Part shown: piece after piece, positions 26,588 to 34,313 of the stretch | Layout of the letters: each line of letters opens with the position of its first letter | Numbering within the stretch: position 1 is the first letter of the stretch | Source: PLanc-01 sp035342095 | GTDB lineage: Bacteria; Planctomycetota; Phycisphaerae; Sedimentisphaerales; Anaerobacaceae | Direction: 5' to 3' | Assembly: GCA_035342095.1 (NCBI GenBank) | Contig: DAOQWL010000002.1 | Location: forward strand, 77,449 to 141,448 | DNA length: 64,000 bases | The notes under the pieces: model-generated | What the model saw: only the letters and a program-made list of their open reading frames with translations | The model's database searches: none | Told to the model about the DNA's origin: nothing | Translations under genes and position numbers: made by a program

Positions 26588-26982
26588 GTTCCGCCCTCTT
26601 TTTCTGCCCACTGATCGAGATAGCTCTTGACTTTCCGGACGAAATCTCTCGCGGCCTCCAGCAACTCCTCGGCTTCTTGTCTTGTTACGCTGCGGTCCAC
26701 TCCATAATCCCCGATGATCCTCTTACGATAGGCAATATTGAGTGCGTTTCCGAGGTGCCTATCGAGTATCCCGGCCTTGACAAAGCGTTCGCCGAACAGG
26801 CTAATCACCCCCCTGTGAGAGGAAGCCGTCAAACCTGTGGTAAGCAGCGCAGCCTCCGCAGCGAAGAACATGGCATAATAACCCCTGGAGGCGCAGGAAT
26901 CGTAGTCCCCGGTGCCCAGAACATATTCGGCCGTGTGAAGGAACCTGTCGGCCTTTTCCATCAAGTCCCTCAACTCGGTCAT
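26584..26982 (-). CDS. HEPN domain protein (HepT-like), paired with nucleotidyltransferase
   Basis: 132 residues. It is a helical HEPN protein (PF05168-like) with YYAMFFAAEAALL and the C-terminal block YRKRIIGDY. In active HepT toxins the motif is R-x4-H-x-Y. Here it reads R86-KRII-G91-D-Y93, so Arg and Tyr are kept but the catalytic His is Gly. The gene starts with ATGA overlapping the nucleotidyltransferase stop and ends overlapping the korA start. HEPN/MNT pairs usually act as toxin and antitoxin, the MNT modifying the Tyr. With the His absent an RNase activity is doubtful. Confidence 0.85.
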   Translation of the reverse strand: MTELRDLMEKADRFLHTAEYVLGTGDYDSCASRGYYAMFFAAEAALLTTGLTASSHRGVISLFGERFVKAGILDRHLGNALNIAYRKRIIGDYGVDRSVTRQEAEELLEAARDFVRKVKSYLDQWAEKEGGT

Positions 26983-27299
26983 GCGGTCATCCCCTCTCTC
27001 CTGACGTTCAGCATGAACGGCGAGTTGTAGTTCTCAAAACGCTCCTGCGTAACGGCTATGACGGAGACGAGTTCACCTTCGTTGAGGACGATATCGTATA
27101 GAAGATCGCTCAGGCTGTCCTCGACCTCACGAGGATTCAGCGACTGGTCGACCAACACGAGCACGTCGACGTCCGAGTCTTTCGTTGCTTCACCTCTGGC
27201 GTGCGAGCCAAAAAGAACGACCCTCTTGATCCCCTCGCCGTATCTCTCGTGCAGATGAGCTTTTACCTGATCCACAAGGCGTTTGATCTTCAAGTCCAT
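26979..27299 (-). CDS. Minimal nucleotidyltransferase (MntA-like)
   Basis: 106 residues from ATG 27299 (MDLKIKRLVDQVKAHLHERY). The nucleotidyltransferase motif GSHARGEATKDSDVDVLV lies at 31-48, with metal aspartates D43 and D45. A third acidic residue is not obvious in the later strand (ELVSVIAV). Members of this family form pairs with HEPN proteins and can adenylylate them. The gene is 10 bases after korD and overlaps the HEPN gene by 4, so it sits inside the kor operon in the same direction. Confidence 0.88.
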   Translation of the reverse strand: MDLKIKRLVDQVKAHLHERYGEGIKRVVLFGSHARGEATKDSDVDVLVLVDQSLNPREVEDSLSDLLYDIVLNEGELVSVIAVTQERFENYNSPFMLNVRREGMTA

Positions 27300-27309
27300 T
27301 GGCTCACCG

Positions 27310-27582
27310 CTATTCCTTGGCCACGTCCGCCGCGCGTTTCTTGGAGGATGTGACCACGCTTCGAACGCGGCCGGCCTCTTCCCGCTGGACCTCGATGACC
27401 CCCTCCGGACAGACGATCGCACATCGGCAGCACGCGGTGCAGCCGGCGTCGTTCACCTGGGCCGGAAAGTAGCCGCTCCCGTTCGATTCCTTGGAGAACT
27501 CGATATTGTGTTTCGGGCAGACCGTGATGCACAAGCCGCAGCCCTTGCATCGCTCTGCGTCGATGATAATCTTCCCTGCCAT
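27310..27582 (-). CDS. korD: 2-oxoacid:ferredoxin oxidoreductase, delta (ferredoxin) subunit
   Basis: 90 residues. Two 4Fe-4S motifs are present: CKGCGLCITVCP (near 12-23) and CTACCRCAIVCP (near 48-59). The first residues MAGKIIIDAERCKGCGLCI are typical of KorD. The C-terminal tail (SSKKRAADVAKE) is basic. It is the first gene of the minus-strand kor operon and is separated from korA by the HEPN/MNT pair. Confidence 0.92.
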   Translation of the reverse strand: MAGKIIIDAERCKGCGLCITVCPKHNIEFSKESNGSGYFPAQVNDAGCTACCRCAIVCPEGVIEVQREEAGRVRSVVTSSKKRAADVAKE

Positions 27583-27756
27583 TTCCTACGTCCCTGGCAT
27601 TCTTAAGCATTCTCGCTCGCCCGGACGACCTAAACGGGACGGGCATCACCCCTCCCCCAACATGCCGGACATGCTAACGCGCCCCCAGTCGCTGTGTAAA
27701 GCACAAAACCTTCTGACTACCAGCGAACGTCGGTGTGCAAATCTTGTGCTTGAGAC

Positions 27757-27786
27757 TTGTCGCAAGTGCCTGTGCGGACGTATATT
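27757..27786 (+). promoter_or_regulatory. SDR gene promoter, possible leaderless start
   Basis: TTGTCG (27757-27762), 18 bases, TATATT (27781-27786). The start codon at 27794 is 8 bases past the -10 element and has no ribosome site, as expected of a leaderless mRNA. Confidence 0.5.
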
Positions 27787-27793
27787 ATGTCGC

Positions 27794-28567
27794 ATGGAGA
27801 GCCGACTGTTCGATTTGACCGGCCGGACGGCCTTGGTTACCGGGGCCGGCCGGGGGATTGGGCTGGCCTTGGCTAACGGACTGGCCGAGCAGGGGGCGGA
27901 TGTCGTCCTGGTCGCCCGGACTGAGAGCCAGCTCCTTTCGGCGAGGCAGTCTATCGAGACGCGGACCGGGCGGAAGGTGTGGGCCTTTCCTTATGACTTG
28001 GCCGACCTGGAGGGGATTGAGCCCCTGTTCGACCGCATTGTTACAGCAGCCGGGGGGATCGATATCCTCGTGAACTGCGCGGGAACCACCGTGCGAGGAC
28101 CCGCCGAGGAGATGCCGTTGGAGGATTTCAGCCGGGTGATGGAGGTGAACCTGACATCGGCATTACTACTGTCCCAGGCGTTCTGCCGGCATCGGCGTGC
28201 GGCGGGCAAAGGCGGGCGGATCATCAATATCGGTTCGCTGGCCTGCCATGCGGCCCGGCCGACCATCGCGGCCTACACGTGCAGCAAGATGGGCCTGCTC
28301 GGTCTGACGAAGGCCCTGGCGGTCGAGTGGGCCAGGCACGACATCAACGTGAACGCCATCGGGCCGGGCTACATCGCGACCGAGTTGACCGCTCCTTTGC
28401 AGGCGGATGCCGAGTTCAGTCGGTGGGTGCTGTCCAAGACGCCGCTGGGACGCTGGGGTCGGCCGGAAGACCTCGTCGGCGTTGCGGTCCTGCTCGCGTC
28501 CTCCGCGGGGGACTTCATCACGGGACAGATCTTCTACGTCGATGGCGGCTGGACCGCTCTCATTTAG
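27794..28567 (+). CDS. SDR family oxidoreductase
   Basis: 257 residues from ATG 27794 (MESRLFDLTGRTALVTGAGR). Classical short-chain dehydrogenase. It has cofactor loop TGAGRGIG (15-22), NCAGT, the catalytic Ser in NIGSLA, and a tyrosine-lysine pair in YTCSKMG. The C-terminal end is GQIFYVDGGWTAL. It is close to gluconate 5-dehydrogenase or 2-deoxy-gluconate 3-dehydrogenase (KduD/IdnO) types by phrasing, so a sugar-acid ketoreductase is the best guess. NAD(P) preference is not clear. The next gene follows after 9 bases. Confidence 0.85.
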   Translation: MESRLFDLTGRTALVTGAGRGIGLALANGLAEQGADVVLVARTESQLLSARQSIETRTGRKVWAFPYDLADLEGIEPLFDRIVTAAGGIDILVNCAGTTVRGPAEEMPLEDFSRVMEVNLTSALLLSQAFCRHRRAAGKGGRIINIGSLACHAARPTIAAYTCSKMGLLGLTKALAVEWARHDINVNAIGPGYIATELTAPLQADAEFSRWVLSKTPLGRWGRPEDLVGVAVLLASSAGDFITGQIFYVDGGWTALI

Positions 28568-28576
28568 GGGGATCAT

Positions 28577-30184
28577 ATGTGCCGAGTGACTGCTGGAGAA
28601 TCTCTCGTGACGCCGGACTTGGGCAGATGGTGTGCACAGCACACCCTGCGTGTTCTCGTCCTGGCGGTTCTTGTCTGCGGACAGGCGATTGCCGGCCGGA
28701 CGCTCTCGGTCACGCTGCGAAGCCGCGAGGCGATCGCGGATGCGCCCGCCCGATTCAGCGTGGTTTACGAACAGCAGCAGTGGGACCCGTGCGACACCGC
28801 GATCATCATCTGCGACATGTGGGACCAGCACTGGTGCCAGGGTGCGACCGAACGCGTCGGCGAGCTGGCGCCCGTGATGAATCAGGTGGTCTCGACTGCC
28901 AGGGACATGGGCGTCTTCATCATCCACGCGCCCAGCGACACGATGGAGCACTACAAGGACCATCCGGCCCGCCGGAGGGCTATCGACGCTCCGAAGGCAA
29001 CCAGCGTGCCCCAGGGCGTTACATCGTGGCGCACGTGGAAGGACAATGCGGAGAAGACGGTGGGTTACCCCATCGACGCCTCCGATGGCGGATGCGACTG
29101 CCAACCTCGGTGCAGAGAGGGTTCGCCCTGGACAGGCGAGGTCGGCACGATCCGGATTGACGAGGGCCGCGATGCGATCAGCGATTCCGGCGTCGAGATC
29201 TGGAATCTGCTCGAATCGCGCGGCATCGACAACGTGATCGTGATGGGTGTGCACACGAACATGTGCGTGCTCGGTCGGCCGTTCGGGCTTCGCAATCTCG
29301 CCAACGCCGGCAAGAATGTCGTCCTGATGCGGGACCTAACCGACACGATGTACAACTCCCGCAGGCCGCCGCAGGTGAGCCATTTCACCGGCACGGACCT
29401 GGTCGTCGAGCACGTCGAGCAGTACGTCTGCCCGACGACCACGTCCAACGTCTTCACAGGCCGGCCCGCATTTCGATTCAAGGAGGACAAGCGACCGCTC
29501 GTGGTGTTCCTCTCCGCGGAGAGCGAGTACAAGGCGGTCGAGACATTGCCCGACTTTGCACGCGAGCTGGAACTCAAGCACGGCGTGGACGGCGAAATCC
29601 TCCAGGCGACGACGGCCAAGCAGGGCGACGCGATCCATACGATCCACGGCATGGAGATCCTGACCGACGCGGACCTCGTCGTGGTCTTCGCGCGACGGCG
29701 GGCGTTCCAGCCGGAGCAGATGAAGTACCTTCGCGAGTTCCTGGCTCGCGGCGGGCCGTTGATCGGGCTTCGGACCGCCAGTCATGCGTTCGATGCACGA
29801 GGCACGGGCCCGAAGGGACATGAGGAGTGGCCCACATTCGATGCCGACGTGCTGGGCGGCAATTATCATGGCCACCACGGCGCCGGTCCGGTGGCGACGA
29901 TCACCGCCGCCAGGGGCGTCGCGGCCGATCCGATTCTCAAGGGTGTCGAGCTGCCGCTGTCGAGCAATGGCTCGCTCTACCAGACGAGCCCGCTGGCGGG
30001 GGGCACGCGACTGTTGTTGGTCGGGAAAACCCCGGGCCAACAACCCGAGCCGGTTGCCTGGACGAATCGATATGGGAATTCGCGGGTGTTCTACACGTCG
30101 CTCGGTCATCCCGACGACTTCGAGAATCCGCAGTTCCGCAAGCTCCTGACGAATGCGGTCTTCTGGGCGATGGCCAGGGACTGA
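28577..30184 (+). CDS. Isochorismatase-like cysteine hydrolase fused to ThuA-like domain
   Basis: 535 residues. A hydrophobic N-terminus (~24-40) suggests export. Residues ~70-290 form a cysteine hydrolase fold, with the aspartate in IICDMWDQHWC (D80) and the nucleophile in HTNMCVLGRP (C230). Residues ~305-535 resemble the ThuA/class I amidotransferase-like domain (LVVVFARRRAFQ, NYHGHHGAG, RVFYTSLGHPDDFENPQF). The full arrangement is cysteine hydrolase plus ThuA in one exported chain. The substrate is unknown. The start has GGGGG upstream and follows the SDR gene by 9 bases, so the two may share a sugar-related pathway. Confidence 0.8.
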   Translation: MCRVTAGESLVTPDLGRWCAQHTLRVLVLAVLVCGQAIAGRTLSVTLRSREAIADAPARFSVVYEQQQWDPCDTAIIICDMWDQHWCQGATERVGELAPVMNQVVSTARDMGVFIIHAPSDTMEHYKDHPARRRAIDAPKATSVPQGVTSWRTWKDNAEKTVGYPIDASDGGCDCQPRCREGSPWTGEVGTIRIDEGRDAISDSGVEIWNLLESRGIDNVIVMGVHTNMCVLGRPFGLRNLANAGKNVVLMRDLTDTMYNSRRPPQVSHFTGTDLVVEHVEQYVCPTTTSNVFTGRPAFRFKEDKRPLVVFLSAESEYKAVETLPDFARELELKHGVDGEILQATTAKQGDAIHTIHGMEILTDADLVVVFARRRAFQPEQMKYLREFLARGGPLIGLRTASHAFDARGTGPKGHEEWPTFDADVLGGNYHGHHGAGPVATITAARGVAADPILKGVELPLSSNGSLYQTSPLAGGTRLLLVGKTPGQQPEPVAWTNRYGNSRVFYTSLGHPDDFENPQFRKLLTNAVFWAMARD

Positions 30185-30185
30185 G

Positions 30186-30280
30186 AGATAGGACTTATAG
30201 GACGAATGGGACTCGTAGGACGCGAGCGCAACGCGAGGCGACATTGGTCCTATCGGTCTCATTCGTCTTATGCGTCCCAT
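30186..30280. repeat. ATAGGAC/GTCCTAT inverted repeat
   Basis: GATAGGACTTATAGGACGAA and, inverted, TCGGTCTCATTCGTCTTATG form imperfect arms around a GC-rich centre (about 30186-30222 and 30247-30280). It follows the hydrolase stop and precedes the sigma-factor promoter. It could serve as a terminator or be a dispersed repeat. Confidence 0.45.
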
Positions 30281-30313
30281 GCTCGTCGTTTTACAGAGGA
30301 TTTACGCAGGACC

Positions 30314-30343
30314 TGTCAACCGTACCGCTACGATGCTCGTCTA
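30314..30343 (+). promoter_or_regulatory. Candidate ECF-type promoter of the sigma/anti-sigma operon
   Basis: TGTCAACC (30314-30321), 16 bases, CGTCTA (30338-30343). The form AAC in the -35 and CGTC in the -10 is typical of ECF-sigma promoters, so the sigma factor may activate its own operon. No convincing second copy was seen before the downstream DUF4139-like genes. Confidence 0.45.
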
Positions 30344-30369
30344 AAGGAGCAGTTGGAGTCGTAGCCTCG

Positions 30370-30957
30370 ATGGGATACTCGGATGAGAATCTGATCGCCG
30401 CCCACCTCAAGGGTGATCCGACGGCGTTTCGCGAGCTGGTTCGCCGCTATGGGGACGGCGTGCTGGGGTATTTGTGCCATATGACGGGCAATCGAGACCA
30501 GGCCGAAGACCTTTTCCAGGAGACCTTCAAACGGGTCCACGAGAAGGCCCACACCTTCCGGGGCGAAGGCTTCAAGAGCTGGCTGTTCACCATCGCCACG
30601 CGAGTCACCATCGACGGCGCCCGCCGGCGGAAGCGGCGGGTGGCGGTCTCCCTGGATCAGGACAGCGACTGCGAAGAATCGACCGGCTCGCAGCTTGCGA
30701 CGGTCGCGGACGAGAACGCCGCCAGTCCGCCCGACGAACTGCTCCGCCAGGAGCAAAAAGAGCAGGTCCGCAAGGCGGTCGAATCGCTCCCGACCGGCCA
30801 GCGGGCGACCCTCATTCTCGCCTACTACCAGCAGCTCAGCTATCGTGAGGTCGCCGAGGCGCTGGGCTGCTCGGTCGGTGCGGTGAAGACCCAGATGTCG
30901 AGGGCCCTGGCGACGTTGGCCCAGAGACTGCCGGATTCGATAGGTGCAACGAAATGA
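30370..30957 (+). CDS. ECF RNA polymerase sigma factor
   Basis: 195 residues from ATG 30370 (MGYSDENLIAAHLKGDPTAF). Region 2 (~20-80) contains YLCHMTGNRDQAEDLFQETF, and region 4 (~130-185) contains LSYREVAEALGCSVGAVKTQ. Both regions and the lack of region 3 mark an extracytoplasmic-function sigma factor. The linker is acidic (DQDSDCEESTGS). Its stop overlaps the anti-sigma start by 4 bases. GGAG lies 11 bases before the start. Its target promoters are probably the operon itself and perhaps other DUF4139 genes. Confidence 0.93.
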   Translation: MGYSDENLIAAHLKGDPTAFRELVRRYGDGVLGYLCHMTGNRDQAEDLFQETFKRVHEKAHTFRGEGFKSWLFTIATRVTIDGARRRKRRVAVSLDQDSDCEESTGSQLATVADENAASPPDELLRQEQKEQVRKAVESLPTGQRATLILAYYQQLSYREVAEALGCSVGAVKTQMSRALATLAQRLPDSIGATK

Positions 30958-32867
30958 ACACGCATCTGACAGATCAGCAGCTTATCGACTACCAGTTCGA
31001 CCTGGCCTGCGAGGCGGACTCGAACGAGGCCCGCACGCACCTCGAAAAGTGCGAGGCCTGCCGCAAGCGGCTCCAGGAACTGGCCCGCAAGCTCTCGGCC
31101 CTGGAGGTGCTCCGCGACGACGTCAAGGCCTCGCCGGAGCTGTTGTCCACGACGATCCGAACCGCAATGCGAGCGAACGACAGACGAATCCTGCTCCACA
31201 GACTGCCCTGGCTGGGCGCGGTCGCTGCGGCGGTCATCGTCGGCATCGCGCTGCTGAGCGTACCCAATCGGGCCGGCAAGGATGCGATGTCCCTGAGTCC
31301 GTCTGCGCCGGGCGTTGCGATGTCGCCGAGGCCGAAGGGGGCCGTGGAGGAACCTCCTCTGGCAGAGCAGGCTGTAGCCGTGGGACACGCTGCTCAGACA
31401 GGTGAGATGCTTGCTATGAACGGGACACGGGACAGCGCCGGCCCCGTTCGTAGTGTGCCCGTAAGGGCATATCTTGACTTCCAAGAGGAGAAGATAACGC
31501 CTTACGGCGTCACTACAAACGGCCTTGCCACGGCAATCGACGAGCAGCCGCCCTTTGCGCCGGCCAGTGCGATTGAACTGGTCGTCCTGCCTCGCCGGGA
31601 GGACGTGCAACTGACGATCTACAACGCCGCCGATCTGACGCTCGTGCGAGAGCGGCGCAACCTCACGCTCAAACGCGGCTGGAACTGGCTCCAGTTCATG
31701 TGGGCCAACACGCTGATCGACCCGACCTCGCTGCACTTGGAGCCGCTGGAACACAAGGACCGGGTCGAGGTCCAGCAGTTGGTATTCCCGCCGCGACTGC
31801 GGGAACTCGGTCGCTGGCTGATTCACTCCGAGATCGAGGGCCCAACTCCCTTCGAGCTGACCTACTTCACCAGCGGCCTGTCCTGGCGGGCCTTCTACAT
31901 GGGCACGCTCTCGCAGGACGAGAAGACCATGCACCTGGAGGGCTACGTCCGCGTCAACAACAGCAGCGGCGAGGACTACGAAGACGCCAAGACCCGCCTG
32001 ATTGTGGGCCAAGTCCATCTGCTTGATGCAGTGGCCGAGCTTGCACGACGCCAGTATGCTTATGGTAGTCCGGTCCTGACGGGGGTGCTCGGGGGAGTCG
32101 CAGACAATGGGCTTTTTCTTGAGGACAAGAGCCTCGTGGTTGCCCAAGTGTTCAATTATGGCGGAGACCACGTGGAGTCTCTGAAACGCAAGGATATCCA
32201 GAAGGAAGGCCTCAGCGAGTACTTCCTCTATACGATTGAGGGCACCGAGACGATCCCGAACGAGTGGGGCAAGCGGCTGCTCTCTTTTGAGGCCAATGAC
32301 GTTCCGGTGAAGAGCCTGTGCAAGTACGATGAAGAGCGGTGGGGGGATCGGACGATTCGGTTCCTGTCCTTAGCGAACGACAAGGAGCACAAGCTGGGCG
32401 AGACCCCGATTCCGGATGGCACGGTCCGCGTCTACGGTCGAGCGGACGAGCAGGGGCATCTGTCCTATGTCGGCGGTACTCGCGTCAAGTACATCCCAGT
32501 GGGCGAAGAGGTCGAGCTGGAGCTGGGTCGGGCTCGGCTGGTCGAGGTCAAACCCGTCCTGATGGACGTCAAGACCGAGAATCACACCTTCGATACGAAG
32601 GGCGAGGTCAACGGCTGGGACAGAGTGCGAACGTGGAAGATCGAGGTCGTGAATGCCCACACGCTGCCGGTGGAGATCGAGGTCACGCGGGGATTCGAGA
32701 CGGCGTACTGGTCGCTGACGCCTGCCGGCGGCGATGCGACGTACCGCAAGCACGACGCGACCCACGCCCGCTTCGAGTTGACCGTGCCGCCCCGACAGAC
32801 GCAAGTTTTCGAGTATGAACTGACGACATATCATGGTGTGCGACAGGAGGCATTATCCGTGAAGTAG
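30954..32867 (+). CDS. Anti-sigma factor with fused DUF4139-like periplasmic domain
   Basis: 637 residues. The N-terminal zinc-finger anti-sigma domain (1-80) has H28-x3-C-x2-C in THLEKCEACRKR. A single membrane segment (~83-103, LPWLGAVAAAVIVGIALLSV) follows, then a low-complexity linker. The rest (~205-637) is a periplasmic DUF4139-like domain (QLTIYNAADLTLVRE, SGLSWRAFYMGTL, SGEDYEDAKTRLIV, GLSEYFLYTIEGTETIPNEW). The same domain forms the secreted proteins at 34314 and 35732. The linker includes residues encoded by a palindromic repeat (31444-31522). Role: holds the ECF factor inactive until the periplasmic domain senses something. The translation overlap supports the pair. Confidence 0.88.
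   Translation: MNTHLTDQQLIDYQFDLACEADSNEARTHLEKCEACRKRLQELARKLSALEVLRDDVKASPELLSTTIRTAMRANDRRILLHRLPWLGAVAAAVIVGIALLSVPNRAGKDAMSLSPSAPGVAMSPRPKGAVEEPPLAEQAVAVGHAAQTGEMLAMNGTRDSAGPVRSVPVRAYLDFQEEKITPYGVTTNGLATAIDEQPPFAPASAIELVVLPRREDVQLTIYNAADLTLVRERRNLTLKRGWNWLQFMWANTLIDPTSLHLEPLEHKDRVEVQQLVFPPRLRELGRWLIHSEIEGPTPFELTYFTSGLSWRAFYMGTLSQDEKTMHLEGYVRVNNSSGEDYEDAKTRLIVGQVHLLDAVAELARRQYAYGSPVLTGVLGGVADNGLFLEDKSLVVAQVFNYGGDHVESLKRKDIQKEGLSEYFLYTIEGTETIPNEWGKRLLSFEANDVPVKSLCKYDEERWGDRTIRFLSLANDKEHKLGETPIPDGTVRVYGRADEQGHLSYVGGTRVKYIPVGEEVELELGRARLVEVKPVLMDVKTENHTFDTKGEVNGWDRVRTWKIEVVNAHTLPVEIEVTRGFETAYWSLTPAGGDATYRKHDATHARFELTVPPRQTQVFEYELTTYHGVRQEALSVK
31444..31522. repeat. Palindromic repeat in frame inside the anti-sigma gene
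   Basis: Arms 31444-31475 (CCGTTCGTAGTGTGCCCGTA onward) and 31491-31522 (its near-inverse ending GTCACTACAAACGG) enclose a 15-base centre. The same TAGTGACGCCGTAAGGCGTT-type unit occurs in intergenic DNA at 37136-37165 and 39838-39862. Here it is read through in frame and adds about 26 residues to the linker. Confidence 0.75.
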
Positions 32868-32975
32868 CACGGGCATCTTGCCCGTGAGTCGCAGGGCCAT
32901 CTTGGCCCTGCTATATAGCTGTCTTGGTTTCCACGGGCGTTCGCGCCCGTGATACTCATGGGCAGGATGCCCATG
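32868..32975. repeat. Tandem array of four short GC hairpins
   Basis: Four palindromes in a row: CACGGGC-ATCTT-GCCCGTG (32868-32886), GCAGGGCC-ATCTT-GGCCCTGC (32891-32911), CACGGGCG-TTCG-CGCCCGTG (32932-32951) and CATGGGCA-GGA-TGCCCATG (32957-32975). They lie between the anti-sigma gene and the first secreted DUF4139 gene, with a shared ATCTT loop in two. A related unit is at 52256-52274. Confidence 0.75.
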
Positions 32976-33016
32976 CTACGGCGAAGCAATCATTCAGGTT
33001 TCTGGGAGACATGAGT

Positions 33017-34165
33017 ATGAACGCAAAACGTATTGCAGTGACGAGTTTTGGAGTCTGGCTGTTGGTGGCGGCGGGGGCGCAGGCGAGGATCAAGCTCGTC
33101 GCGCTGCCCGAGCGGGCCGCGACCGTCATCCGCCTGGACAATCCCAACGCGACCCTGATCGAAGAGGAACGGGTGCTCACCCTCCAGAAGGGCCTCAACA
33201 AGGTGGATTTCTCCTGGAAGGGCGTCCAGATCGACGAGGACTCGATCCGGCTCGTGAGCCTGGACCATCCGGCCGACGTGACGCTGCTGAGCATCAGCTA
33301 CCCGCCGGGCGAGGCGGCGCTGGTCTGGGAGATCAACAGTACAGGCGACTTCGCGGAGACCGTCCGCATCAGCTATCTGTTGAGCAATATCGACCGGCTC
33401 ATCACCTACAAGGCGGTCGCGAACAAGGCGGAGACCTTCGTGGACCTCAAGAGCTACCTGGTCCTTCGCAACTTCTCGGGCGAGGACTTCGAGAAGGCCC
33501 GCGTTCTGCTCGACTACGGCGAGGCCTTCCAGCAGGGCATCGACCACGAGGAGACCAAGCAGATGTTGTTCCTGAGCGAGCCGAACGTCCCGGTCCGCAA
33601 GATCTGGACGTTCGACGCCGCGAGCCTGCCCTGGGACCCGGAACAGCTCGAGAACCAGAACGTGGGCATCCCGGTCAGCTACGAAGTGACCAACAGCGAC
33701 AAGGCCGGCCTGGGCAAGTTCGCCCTCTGGGGCGGCAAGGCACGCCTCTTCCAGCAGGACGGGCACGGCTCCACGATCTTCCTGGGCGAGGACAACGCCT
33801 CGCTGGTCCCGGTCGGCGAGAAGATGGAACTCTACATCGGAGACAGCCGGGACATCGTCGTCACGCAGCGCAAGATGCGGGACGCCCAGATCGAGATCCG
33901 CAAGAACAACAGCGGCGGCATAGTCCTGTTCGATACGGACGAGATCATCACCGCCAAGATCGAGAACTTCAAGGAGAGTTCCGCGGTGTTGACGATGATC
34001 CAGCACATCCCCGGCCAGTGGGACATGGCGGAGTGCAACCTCCAGTACACGAAGAAGGACGCCTTCACGCTCAAGTTCGAGATCGAGCTGCCCGCCCGGA
34101 CCGAGATGGGCCCCGGGGTGAAGGAACTGACGATGCACTATCACCGTCGCAACGTCCGTCCGTAA
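33017..34165 (+). CDS. Exported DUF4139-like protein, divergent member
   Basis: 382 residues from ATG 33017 (MNAKRIAVTSFGVWLLVAAG; GGGAG eight bases upstream). The ATG at 33011 has poor spacing. A signal peptide ends near AGAQA. The mature protein has a DUF4139-like plan: an N-terminal beta region (ATVIRLDNPNATLIEEERVL), then VRISYLLSNIDRLITYKAVA, NFSGEDFEKARVLLDYGEAF and a C-terminal RTEMGPGVKELTMHYHRRNV. It lacks the SGLxWRAFYMGTL and EGLSEYFLYTI blocks that the other three members share, so the call is less secure. It follows the hairpin array. Confidence 0.75.
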   Translation: MNAKRIAVTSFGVWLLVAAGAQARIKLVALPERAATVIRLDNPNATLIEEERVLTLQKGLNKVDFSWKGVQIDEDSIRLVSLDHPADVTLLSISYPPGEAALVWEINSTGDFAETVRISYLLSNIDRLITYKAVANKAETFVDLKSYLVLRNFSGEDFEKARVLLDYGEAFQQGIDHEETKQMLFLSEPNVPVRKIWTFDAASLPWDPEQLENQNVGIPVSYEVTNSDKAGLGKFALWGGKARLFQQDGHGSTIFLGEDNASLVPVGEKMELYIGDSRDIVVTQRKMRDAQIEIRKNNSGGIVLFDTDEIITAKIENFKESSAVLTMIQHIPGQWDMAECNLQYTKKDAFTLKFEIELPARTEMGPGVKELTMHYHRRNVRP

Positions 34166-34173
34166 GAAGAAAG

Positions 34174-34206
34174 AGTGGCCACAGAGGGCACAGAGAACAC
34201 AGAGAA
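34174..34206 (+). repeat. CACAGAG-type short repeat
   Basis: CCACAGAGGGCACAGAGAAC and the following bases contain repeated CACAGAG units. They lie just past the stop of the gene at 33017. An inverse (CTCCTCTGTGGCAC, about 34278-34291) is 75 bases on. I take it as a dispersed intergenic repeat. Confidence 0.45.
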
Positions 34207-34313
34207 AAGGAAGGCGAGAACGTCAGAAGGTCGGAAATCTCCACGCTTTCGGCGCTCTTCCTTCATTCCTACTGCCATTCTCCTCTGTGGCACAAGGAAA
34301 TAGGAGTAGTCCG

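Noticed and set aside
32924..33016. Extended N-terminus for the secreted protein at 33017
   Set aside because: It translates the palindromic repeat array and lacks a ribosome site; the signal peptide begins at 33017.
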